From positions 1-46,433 of the IMG/VR virus record IMGVR_UViG_3300006805_000048: 46,433 nt of DNA. One strand, written 5' to 3'. Shown here in pieces: positions 6,666 to 13,222 of this stretch. The notes under the pieces are model-generated. The model saw only the letters and a list, made by a program, of their open reading frames with translations, ran no database searches and was not told the origin of the DNA. Source of the stretch: a virus. Position 1 is the first letter of the stretch. Every line of letters begins with the position of its first letter. Made by a program: the position numbers and the translations under genes.

Positions 6666-7478
6666 TTACCAGAGACCGCCCGTCAGTATCTTGACATGCC
6701 GTGAGGATGCAACTTGGTCATTGAGGATGGAGATCTTTCGCCACTTATCCATTAAGAACGTTTTATAGTTCTCGTTAGCATCTGAGTATCCATCGACGAT
6801 GTCTTTGAAACGCCCCAGCTCTCCACCCGATACAATGAACCCACGATCCATTAGCACCTGAGCATTAACGTAGATGTGTGCTTTGACAGCGTATACCACT
6901 AGTTCAGAAAATGCCATAAACGAAGTAGGCAGTAAATGGCTGAGTTGATCATCGTGCGTAACCCAACACCGCAAGAACACCCGGCCAGGCAATGCTGTAG
7001 AATCGAATACGTGAATTGTGTTATCACCTACTACGTGACAATACGCCGTGGATACCATTGGAATGCCAGCCTGTGAAGATAACACACCGGCAGCTGCATC
7101 CATGGCTTGACTGCCACCGTAGATGGCAGAGCCTAACATCGCATTGGCTTGAATCGCACCTTCCCCATACCCGACGCTAATGGCTCGAGTGATTGTAGCG
7201 CCTCCGGTCATTTTCTTTGGGATCTGATAGACGTAGTTAAACCGATCAATCATTTCATACGGCATGGCTTCGAGTGGAATAACCACCTCTTTACCACCCC
7301 AAAGATTAATGTCGCTCAATACACGTGCTTCAATAACCTTTTCCCGAATACGGCTGTCCAGCGATACCGGTACCCGAGGATTAATGTTATCTAACGAGAT
7401 AAAGATTTTAGATAGAATGTCGCGAGGGATCTCATACTGCACTTGTTTCAGTGCGTAGCTGATCGGATTAGTACTCAT
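6666..7478 (-). CDS. Unknown phage protein, possible virion component (270 aa)
   Basis: Leftward gene starting MSTNPISYALKQVQYEIPRDIL. The middle is rich in Gly and Ala (YGEGAIQANAMLGSAIYGGSQAMDAAAG), which could be a surface or membrane-interacting loop. Flanking regions are regular alpha/beta. No family recognised. A single gene facing the opposite way from its neighbours and convergent with an early-type unit resembles the placement of structural genes in phiKZ-like genomes, but that is inference. It diverges from the PhuZ gene across 189 nt. Confidence 0.6.
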   Translation of the reverse strand: MSTNPISYALKQVQYEIPRDILSKIFISLDNINPRVPVSLDSRIREKVIEARVLSDINLWGGKEVVIPLEAMPYEMIDRFNYVYQIPKKMTGGATITRAISVGYGEGAIQANAMLGSAIYGGSQAMDAAAGVLSSQAGIPMVSTAYCHVVGDNTIHVFDSTALPGRVFLRCWVTHDDQLSHLLPTSFMAFSELVVYAVKAHIYVNAQVLMDRGFIVSGGELGRFKDIVDGYSDANENYKTFLMDKWRKISILNDQVASSRHVKILTGGLW

Positions 7479-7667
7479 GTGCCTACCCTCTATTCAATGT
7501 TCAGTCAGGCGAACCATTGTATGGTTCCCCGCAAGTCATAATTTAACCCGCTAAACGAATGCAATATAAGTCAGTTACACATTACCTATAAGAACCGTTG
7601 GCTCTTGGTATTTGTATACTGGTCAAATAGGTTACCGTTTTACCCCAATACTTCATAGGAGAAAACT
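7479..7667. promoter_or_regulatory. Divergent intergenic region between a leftward gene and phuZ
   Basis: Contains the near-palindrome GCGAACCAT..ATGGTTC at about 7509-7527 and the AT-rich stretch CACATTACCTATAAG near 7584-7598. The latter is similar to the CATATTAC motif of other units. A long leader ends with TAGGAGAAAACT before the phuZ ATG. Both transcription start sites must lie here or upstream. Confidence 0.4.
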
Positions 7668-8651
7668 ATGAGCGATGTATCAAAAGCAGGACGCCTTCGC
7701 ATTTATGCATGTGGCGGTGGTGGTACTAATATTGTTGCTGGATTGTTGGAAAACACTGGCACTGAGGCACAGCCTAATTACGCGTCACTGCACCCTGTGT
7801 ACATCGACACCAGTCGCAGTAACTTGAAGGCTGGCATCGATGAAACAAACTCATACCTGCTCCAAGATTTGGATGGGTCTGGGATGTTGCGTCGTGAAAA
7901 CTACAGCGCCATTGACAACGTGGTAAAAGAAATCCTGCATCTGAATAAACCAATGGATTTCAACATCGTGGTCTTTATGGCCGCGGGTGGCTCGGGTTCA
8001 GTTATTGGACCACTGCTGATTGGGGAATTGTTGGCTCGTGATGAACCACTGATCGCAATCGTGATTGGTGGTGATGAATCTGAAATCGCTACTAAGAACT
8101 CGTTGAATACCCTCAAGTCACTGGATGGCATTTCGTCCAACCTCGGCAAGCCAGTTGTTACGTTCTATCGCCAGAACACACGCAATCAATCCCGCCGTCT
8201 GGTGGACGATGAAATTGCATTGGCAATCAGCGCACTCGCTATTTTGGTATCTCGCCACATCCAAGAGCTAGACTCTCAGGACATTTTCAACTTCATCAAC
8301 TATCACCGCGTTACCAATAGTGCACCAGCCGTAGCCGGTTTGGTATTGGTTGGTGATGAGCCAGGTGAAATGGATAAAGCTGCACCAGTGTCCGTCATTA
8401 CGATTCGTAAGGATCCCGATGAACCAACGATTGAACACATTCCTGGTTTCCTGAAATCAGCTTATGCTGACCTCTCAATGGGATCGGTGAAGAATCTGTT
8501 CTACGGTGTCGATACCAGCGAACCAACTAAGTGGGCTAAAGCACTACAGTCTACGTTGGATCGAATCACGCAAGCCAGTGAAGCCCGTCCTACGGCCAAT
8601 CGGTTAAGCGCTGATACTGACGTTAAGACCAACAAAGGCATGGTTCTTTAA
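7668..8651 (+). CDS. phuZ: PhuZ, phage tubulin-like GTPase
   Basis: The 327-aa product has the tubulin/FtsZ nucleotide-binding layout: ACGGGGTNIVAGL at residues 14-26, the GGSGS signature loop at 107-111 (FMAAGGSGSVIGPLL), then IVIGG.ES and a T..SL..I....KPVV block like known PhuZ proteins. The C terminus ends TDVKTNKGMVL, comparable to the DGMVV-type tail of Pseudomonas phage PhuZ that is needed for filament assembly. In phiKZ-like phages PhuZ forms a dynamic spindle that centres the phage nucleus and delivers capsids. A strong TAGGAG precedes the ATG. The signature has GGSGS in place of the FtsZ GGGTG, as in other PhuZ. Confidence 0.9.
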   Translation: MSDVSKAGRLRIYACGGGGTNIVAGLLENTGTEAQPNYASLHPVYIDTSRSNLKAGIDETNSYLLQDLDGSGMLRRENYSAIDNVVKEILHLNKPMDFNIVVFMAAGGSGSVIGPLLIGELLARDEPLIAIVIGGDESEIATKNSLNTLKSLDGISSNLGKPVVTFYRQNTRNQSRRLVDDEIALAISALAILVSRHIQELDSQDIFNFINYHRVTNSAPAVAGLVLVGDEPGEMDKAAPVSVITIRKDPDEPTIEHIPGFLKSAYADLSMGSVKNLFYGVDTSEPTKWAKALQSTLDRITQASEARPTANRLSADTDVKTNKGMVL

Positions 8652-8658
8652 GTATAAC

Positions 8659-8686
8659 AGCCCCTCACCCTCACAGGTGAGGGGCT
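8659..8686. terminator. Stem-loop, probable terminator after phuZ
   Basis: AGCCCCTCACC / GGTGAGGGGCT (11 bp) followed by TATGCC; no T tract immediately after. A second weaker GC-rich repeat (AAGGGC / GCCCTT) lies at about 8767-8795. Confidence 0.7.
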
Positions 8687-8732
8687 TATGCCCCCCCATG
8701 CCATCTGTTTTTTGTTTACAGCGTACTTAACA

Positions 8733-8747
8733 GTAAAACGATACAGA
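8733..8747 (+). promoter_or_regulatory. 15-nt repeated upstream motif GTAAAACGATACAGA (copy 1)
   Basis: An exact copy occurs at 13166-13180, both times after a terminator hairpin and ahead of a gene (here about 100 nt before 8846, there 43 nt before 13223). A promoter or regulator site is a reasonable guess. Confidence 0.4.
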
Positions 8748-8801
8748 TATGCGGGATGTATGTGGGAAGGGCTTATATGCGATCCTAGGCCCTTTTAGAA
8801 A

Positions 8802-8809
8802 CATATTAC
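8802..8809 (+). promoter_or_regulatory. Candidate early promoter CATATTAC
   Basis: AACATATTACC lies 37 nt before the start at 8846. It is close to the phiKZ early promoter consensus TATATTAC and to the same motif at 16680, 26848 and 31926. Confidence 0.5.
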
Positions 8810-8845
8810 CATTTAGATATCAACTCTCTCATTTAAGGGGAGATA

Positions 8846-9199
8846 ATGACAACACTGATCTTTGATCTAAACGATGTATTGCTTCCGTTGGAATACGAAG
8901 TGATAAAATCCCTGCTGGACATTGAAACATTCGTTACTTCACGCCAGACAGTAGAGTACCATAAAACCTGCTGGGTACGCTCACGCCTCTTCAAACTCAA
9001 ATGTGTTCCAGTAGCACCTGACTCACGATTTTTAATGTGCAATGAACAAGCCGGAAAGATTGAAAACTTGGCTCGCCACCTGGAGTCTGAGTTTTACCGC
9101 AGTGTACAAATTTGTCAAAAACACACTTGGGTGTATCAGCATGAATGGGTGGTAGAATTACTGTATAACAGTCTCTACCTAAAAACAATTAATAAATAG
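8846..9199 (+). CDS. Hypothetical protein with HAD-like N-terminal motif (117 aa)
   Basis: The N terminus TLIFDLNDVLLPLE looks like motif I of haloacid dehalogenase phosphatases (hhhDxDxxL), with Asn in place of the second Asp. At 117 aa it is too short for a complete HAD domain, and no later HAD motif is seen (a Lys followed by paired Asp). The rest is rich in aromatic residues and Lys/Glu. It may be a degenerate or repurposed HAD fragment, or the match may be chance. Good AAGGGGAG ribosome-binding site and candidate early promoter upstream. Confidence 0.55.
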   Translation: MTTLIFDLNDVLLPLEYEVIKSLLDIETFVTSRQTVEYHKTCWVRSRLFKLKCVPVAPDSRFLMCNEQAGKIENLARHLESEFYRSVQICQKHTWVYQHEWVVELLYNSLYLKTINK

Positions 9200-9210
9200 G
9201 GATTGTGCGA

Positions 9211-9816
9211 ATGGCCTTTGTATTAAACATTCAAGAAACGGCATTTGAATTAGAAGCCAATGCCAACCGATTCTTTCAGATGAATGTAACTACACCACCC
9301 GTTATTACATTCCTGCAAGCACATGAGATTATAATGGCATTGGTTGACGATGCCCTTAATGAACGCATGGCGTGGACAGATGGTGTTGCTAGTACGCACT
9401 GGGATGCATTGTTACGCGTATTCCCATGGCTAGACATGCCCGTTAATGAAGACCTAGCTGATCATTTCTACAGCGAAGTATTTGATGACGTCCTTACACG
9501 CACGACCGGCATGATTGATGAACTGATTCCTTACGGCACTTGGGACGTATGGGATTTAGCAAAACATGGCAAAGATGCAATCCTCACGCAAGGACGCGAT
9601 TATCGTGTTATGGAATGGGAAAGAATTACCGAGTACCGTAAGCCTAAGACGCGCAGCAGATTGATGGTACCATCGTCAATCAGTAAGCAACCGCTGTCTG
9701 CACCAAAGACTATCAAGCAACGGGTTGTTCCAAACAATGACACCACTCGGGGCACTGAAAAGTATAACTTATTTGATGACGTAAAGGCTCTCCATGGAGA
9801 AAACATATTTATTTGA
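9211..9816 (+). CDS. Hypothetical protein, first gene of a small-gene cluster (201 aa)
   Basis: Starts MAFVLNIQETAFELEANANRF. The ATG at 9211 lies behind TAGGGA; a GTG two codons upstream is also possible. It is acidic in the first two thirds and basic in the last (KPKTRSRLM...KTIKQRVVP). No family recognised. It overlaps the next gene by 23 nt and opens a run of small genes to 13099 that are probably co-transcribed. Confidence 0.6.
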   Translation: MAFVLNIQETAFELEANANRFFQMNVTTPPVITFLQAHEIIMALVDDALNERMAWTDGVASTHWDALLRVFPWLDMPVNEDLADHFYSEVFDDVLTRTTGMIDELIPYGTWDVWDLAKHGKDAILTQGRDYRVMEWERITEYRKPKTRSRLMVPSSISKQPLSAPKTIKQRVVPNNDTTRGTEKYNLFDDVKALHGENIFI

Positions 9817-10264
9817 TATCGCAGATTCCTTGTCTTTCATTCGAGAGCAAGTGCGACCTTACTTAGGACGTGGTGCTGACTTTATTAATGTCACAGACGC
9901 TCTAGGTGCTACGGTGGATATTGTAATTTACGATCGCCTGGTTAATCATCGCTCCTCACCAACGGTACAACTCACTGATCTGGGTGTTCCCACTGATGTC
10001 GCACGGAACACCATTGATGAGATTTGTTCGACACTGCATTTAATGTTTTGTCGATTCCTAGGACCCATCAATCCAGCTTTTATTTACGAGTATGATGTCA
10101 ATGAACTTACAGGGACACTCACACTCATGGAAAAAGAACGCCGGGTAGTTCCCATCCCAGCCCCGAACGTGGATGTCGTCACCCAGTACCGACTGCAGAT
10201 GCAGCAAGTGTTGGAGGACGGCGGGTGGGTTCCAGAAACCGTACGACGCAATCTAGGACTATAA
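9794..10264 (+). CDS. Hypothetical protein (156 aa) in the small-gene cluster
   Basis: Starts MEKTYLFDIADSLSFIREQV with AAAGG upstream, overlapping the previous gene by 23 nt. Residues 70-110 (NTIDEICSTLHLMFCRFL) form a helix with the spacing seen in later members of the cluster, but the C-terminal signature shared by those members is weak here. No family recognised. Confidence 0.55.
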   Translation: MEKTYLFDIADSLSFIREQVRPYLGRGADFINVTDALGATVDIVIYDRLVNHRSSPTVQLTDLGVPTDVARNTIDEICSTLHLMFCRFLGPINPAFIYEYDVNELTGTLTLMEKERRVVPIPAPNVDVVTQYRLQMQQVLEDGGWVPETVRRNLGL

Positions 10265-10266
10265 AG

Positions 10267-10728
10267 ATGTTTATCAAACAGCCCGGGGATCTAATTGTTA
10301 GTGCGGTTGTTCCCCTCGACGAGTTTTGCCGCCGCTGTGGTGAGGGTCGTATTCGATTCCTGCAGCAATATGGAATTGACGTGGAAGATATTCTGACCGA
10401 AGCTTTTCGGTACCGTCTCACCCACGTAATTGAAGTGGAGCGTGTGTGGTTTAATCAGTTTGCAGATACGAAACCCGCTACCAAACAATGGCATGTCATG
10501 CAAGGTAATCCTGCTTCTACTGCAGATCTACCAAACTTTCTGATCGTGTATCTCGATGTACTGTTCTTGATGTACAGCATTAATTTTCGATATTTCGAAT
10601 TGGTGTCTACGTACTTTGGAATTGAACCAGATGAACGAGTGCCACGGGTACAACTACTTACCTATTTACCACATGGTGAGGACTGTGTAGTTTGTTTTCG
10701 CATCGACTATGATAACAATAGCATTTAG
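10267..10728 (+). CDS. Hypothetical protein, weak member of the paralog array (153 aa)
   Basis: The start ATG at 10267 (MFIKQPGDLIVSAVVPL) has AGGA upstream and follows the previous stop by 2 nt; a longer frame from 10225 overlaps it without support. The order is: N-terminal strand, Y-G-I-D-V-E-D-I-L helix near 40, long helix, and a C-terminal HGEDCVVCFRIDYD. It resembles the YG(I)..L and HG.D(I)(I) anchors of the four clearer paralogs downstream. Function unknown. Confidence 0.6.
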   Translation: MFIKQPGDLIVSAVVPLDEFCRRCGEGRIRFLQQYGIDVEDILTEAFRYRLTHVIEVERVWFNQFADTKPATKQWHVMQGNPASTADLPNFLIVYLDVLFLMYSINFRYFELVSTYFGIEPDERVPRVQLLTYLPHGEDCVVCFRIDYDNNSI

Positions 10729-10746
10729 CATAAGGGGTATCGCACC

Positions 10747-11193
10747 GTGAGGCAATACATTATCCCAATGTCCCAAGCAGACCTAGACTTGCGCGAATGG
10801 CTTCCTGCATTATCGCCGTATGGAATTGGTACGCTGGAACTAGTGGCGTCTGTATTTCGAGCGGCGACTGAAGACGATAGACGATATCACTTGGATGTGG
10901 CAACGTATGTACGCAACGTCATTCATCAGCAATACTACGATCTAAAGCTGCACACCGGTGGAGCTGCTGCTGCACAAGCCATTTCAGATGAAGTAGATCG
11001 CGCCACCATGGCGGCGATTGAATTATGTGATCAAGTATATGAACACATTCATCGTTACCTAGAGATCATCGAAGCTCGAGAAAAAGAACTCATGGGTGAA
11101 GATCAACAGTATTATTACATCAGTGTCGAGGGATACCATGGAACAGATATTATTATCCGTGGTGATGACGAACCTGATTCGAGGTCGATATGA
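10747..11193 (+). CDS. Hypothetical protein, paralog array member (148 aa)
   Basis: GTG start with AAGGGG at the right distance. N terminus RQYIIPMSQADLDL, then SPYGIGTLELVASV, central helices, and the C-terminal signature YHGTDIIIRGD. The layout is closest to the 11190 product (VVPIAEHDLKL, GIYGIDRHLIVWHVV, RHGLDIIIETT). The stop overlaps the next start in a 4-nt ATGA arrangement, indicating coupled translation. Function unknown. Confidence 0.65.
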   Translation: MRQYIIPMSQADLDLREWLPALSPYGIGTLELVASVFRAATEDDRRYHLDVATYVRNVIHQQYYDLKLHTGGAAAAQAISDEVDRATMAAIELCDQVYEHIHRYLEIIEAREKELMGEDQQYYYISVEGYHGTDIIIRGDDEPDSRSI

Positions 11194-11627
11194 CAATGTA
11201 CGTGGTACCGATTGCGGAGCACGATCTTAAACTAAATGCCGAGCTAGAAATGCTCGGCATTTATGGCATTGATCGACATTTGATTGTGTGGCATGTGGTG
11301 GATTCGTTAGTTAACGGATACGATGCAAAAGATAATCTGGCCAGTGAGATCTTTGAGATGATCGAAGAAAATCAAACTGCAACCGGAAAACCCACATTAC
11401 AAACCGCAATGGAAATAGATATGGAGATGTCATACGCTGGCATCCAGATCGAAAATGCCATGAATAAGTTAGTTCCTTACATAGAACACTTTCTTTTGAC
11501 AATCACCGATTTGGAAACCCGTAAACATTCACAACCCATTCAATACACCGCTGAACGCAGACACGGTTTAGATATCATCATTGAAACAACTCCAGTAGAG
11601 GATTCCAATGGCAATAGTGATACTTGA
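11190..11627 (+). CDS. Hypothetical protein, paralog array member (145 aa)
   Basis: Clear relative of the 10747 product: MYVVPIAEHDLKL.AEL, GIYGIDRHLIVW, Glu/Met-rich helices, and the C-terminal RHGLDIIIETT. It overlaps its neighbours on both sides (4 and 20 nt). The conserved N-terminal strand and C-terminal strand pair probably make one sheet in a compact alpha/beta domain. No known family recognised. Confidence 0.65.
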   Translation: MTMYVVPIAEHDLKLNAELEMLGIYGIDRHLIVWHVVDSLVNGYDAKDNLASEIFEMIEENQTATGKPTLQTAMEIDMEMSYAGIQIENAMNKLVPYIEHFLLTITDLETRKHSQPIQYTAERRHGLDIIIETTPVEDSNGNSDT

Positions 11628-12018
11628 TACCAGCTCCATCCGTGGTGACGTGGAGCGCATATGGCCACTGGGTTCTAAAGAGTTAATCACTCCTGGTGAA
11701 CTAGTGTCCATTGTGATTGCATCTTGGATTGAGGGGAACTCGCTTTGCAGTTGCGAGCAGAACTCCACAATCCTGATTAACAATCTCACTGATCATTTTG
11801 GTGACGCTGTAATGTCTAACTGGCATCAGCTCGCACAGTCAATTTATTTGATTGTAGATCAATATATGGCCACCGTATGCAATTTGGCAAATGTAACTGA
11901 TGTAGTATACGCAGGACATGTACGCGACGGTATAAAAATAAAACTGCATGGGGAGAACGTGCTTAATGGTACAGCCAACGTTACACCGCGCCATTTTACC
12001 CACTGCGCCACTAATTGA
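11608..12018 (+). CDS. Hypothetical protein, paralog array member (136 aa)
   Basis: Begins MAIVILDTSSIRGDVERIW behind AGAGGA. It has ITPGELVSIVIASWI (the YGI..LV equivalent), a helical middle, and VYAGHVRDGIKIKLHGE at the position of the shared HG.DI.I signature, followed by an extra 20-residue tail that overlaps the next gene by 53 nt. Function unknown. Confidence 0.6.
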   Translation: MAIVILDTSSIRGDVERIWPLGSKELITPGELVSIVIASWIEGNSLCSCEQNSTILINNLTDHFGDAVMSNWHQLAQSIYLIVDQYMATVCNLANVTDVVYAGHVRDGIKIKLHGENVLNGTANVTPRHFTHCATN

Positions 12019-12343
12019 AGATATGATTACTAATCTGGCAGCTATGTCTATAGCGGACTATGATTTGGATGAACTAATCGTAAACACAATTAGTGCATTA
12101 ACAGTGGCAAGTGAAATAAAAACACGCTTTGCTCAATTTGTGGAAATGTATACACGTTGGGGTAGCGGCAGACCCTACTGCGAAACAGATGGCCAGTTGA
12201 TGGCGCGGGAGTGGCTACGTTTTGCCACTGCCGTTTACCACCTCTATCGTAGCTTTCAACTGTGGGATAGCACCGGCACATGTAACTACTATTTCGAAAA
12301 GATGCATGGTCGAGATATTGTACTGTGTCGATATCCAGACTAA
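11966..12343 (+). CDS. Hypothetical protein, paralog array member (125 aa)
   Basis: The start at 11966 (MVQPTLHRAIL) has GGGGAGAACG upstream; the frame is open from 11948 but that start overlaps the ribosome-binding site. Contains DYDLDELIVNTISALTV as the helix after the N-terminal strand, and ends YYFEKMHGRDIVLCRYPD with the shared HGRDIV signature. It overlaps the previous gene by 53 nt. Function unknown. Confidence 0.6.
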   Translation: MVQPTLHRAILPTAPLIEDMITNLAAMSIADYDLDELIVNTISALTVASEIKTRFAQFVEMYTRWGSGRPYCETDGQLMAREWLRFATAVYHLYRSFQLWDSTGTCNYYFEKMHGRDIVLCRYPD

Positions 12344-12358
12344 CCTTAAGGATCTACC

Positions 12359-12691
12359 ATGATTGTTCTCTTAGAGATAGACGAAGTAAAGAAAATGCTG
12401 CAGATCGTCGCCCCCATGGTGGACCCCGATAATCCGGATCCGTTTGCAGGGGCTGACACTCCAACCTGCCAAGCCTGCAGTAGTTTACTGCAAGCAATGC
12501 AACATCCGGATCAAATGGTACCCGATGAAATTGAGGTATTATTGCACGACGAAATAACAATGGAACTGGCAGCTTTTGTTATCCGACATTTATCTCGGGC
12601 ATTTAGTCCTTCTATCGTGTGTGGTAAAATTCATGACATTACCGTCTTTGATGGACGGGGAACGTTGGCCATCTACCTTTCATTGGAGTGA
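12359..12691 (+). CDS. Hypothetical protein, weak paralog array member (110 aa)
   Basis: AAGGA precedes the start. MIVLLEIDEVKKMLQ at the N terminus, a Cys pair (CQAC) near 38, and a C-terminal GKIHDITVFDGRGTLAIYL that may be a drifted form of the shared signature. It ends 6 nt before the next start. Function unknown. Confidence 0.55.
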   Translation: MIVLLEIDEVKKMLQIVAPMVDPDNPDPFAGADTPTCQACSSLLQAMQHPDQMVPDEIEVLLHDEITMELAAFVIRHLSRAFSPSIVCGKIHDITVFDGRGTLAIYLSLE

Positions 12692-12697
12692 TCTAGC

Positions 12698-13099
12698 ATG
12701 TTACTTACCTCCGCAAATATTGGCGACGTCGTCAATTTCTCCGTTTATCCCAGCAGCATTATTGGAACTAGTTTCCAACGCGTTAAAGTAAAAGCATTCC
12801 TGGATGCCGATTCTGCACGCGCTTACTTGGACCCTACCGCCATGCATTTGGCGGTATTTCCTACCTTACCACCCGGCGTACCTAACGATCCAGATAAATA
12901 CCCCTGGGTAAAGTTGGAGTTGGAAAATGGTAAGATTACGGTGGTGGGATTACCGTGGATTGACGAGATTACTGTGGAAGTTCAATCGAGCACCCAGCTT
13001 CAGATTGTAGTGAGTGAAATCACTGCTGCTGACGTTGCACGTGTTCGGCAGGCCTTGGTAGCCGCCGGCTTTAATAAGCTTGCATTCACCATGCTTTAA
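12698..13099 (+). CDS. Small beta-rich phage protein, possibly SH3-like (133 aa)
   Basis: MLLTSANIGDVVNFSVYPSS, then G.....VKV, a HLAVFPTLPPGVPND block, YPWVKLELENGKITVVGLPWI and a helical C terminus. The pattern GDvV.v.VYp, V.V.., and LE..nG....lG.PWI is typical of small phage proteins annotated as SH3 beta-barrel fold. That is recognition by pattern only. GGAG precedes the start. It is the last gene of the cluster and is followed by a strong TTCG hairpin. Confidence 0.6.
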   Translation: MLLTSANIGDVVNFSVYPSSIIGTSFQRVKVKAFLDADSARAYLDPTAMHLAVFPTLPPGVPNDPDKYPWVKLELENGKITVVGLPWIDEITVEVQSSTQLQIVVSEITAADVARVRQALVAAGFNKLAFTML

Positions 13100-13109
13100 G
13101 CGCATAAAC

Positions 13110-13133
13110 GGGAGAGACCTTCGGGTCTCTCCC
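13110..13133. terminator. Stem-loop with TTCG loop, probable terminator
   Basis: GGGAGAGACC / GGTCTCTCCC (10 bp) closed by TTCG, flanked by GCATAAAC and TATGCC. It ends the 9211-13099 gene cluster. Confidence 0.75.
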
Positions 13134-13165
13134 TATGCCGTCTATACCTATCCTTTTTTAATTCC

Positions 13166-13180
13166 GTAAAACGATACAGA
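13166..13180 (+). promoter_or_regulatory. 15-nt repeated upstream motif GTAAAACGATACAGA (copy 2)
   Basis: Exact match to 8733-8747, here 43 nt before the polymerase start and after a terminator. Probably a promoter or regulatory site; AT-rich TCCTTTTTTAATTCC lies just upstream. Confidence 0.45.
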
Positions 13181-13222
13181 GATGGCTCTGCTATGTAAGA
13201 GACCAAACCGTGAGTCTAGCCC

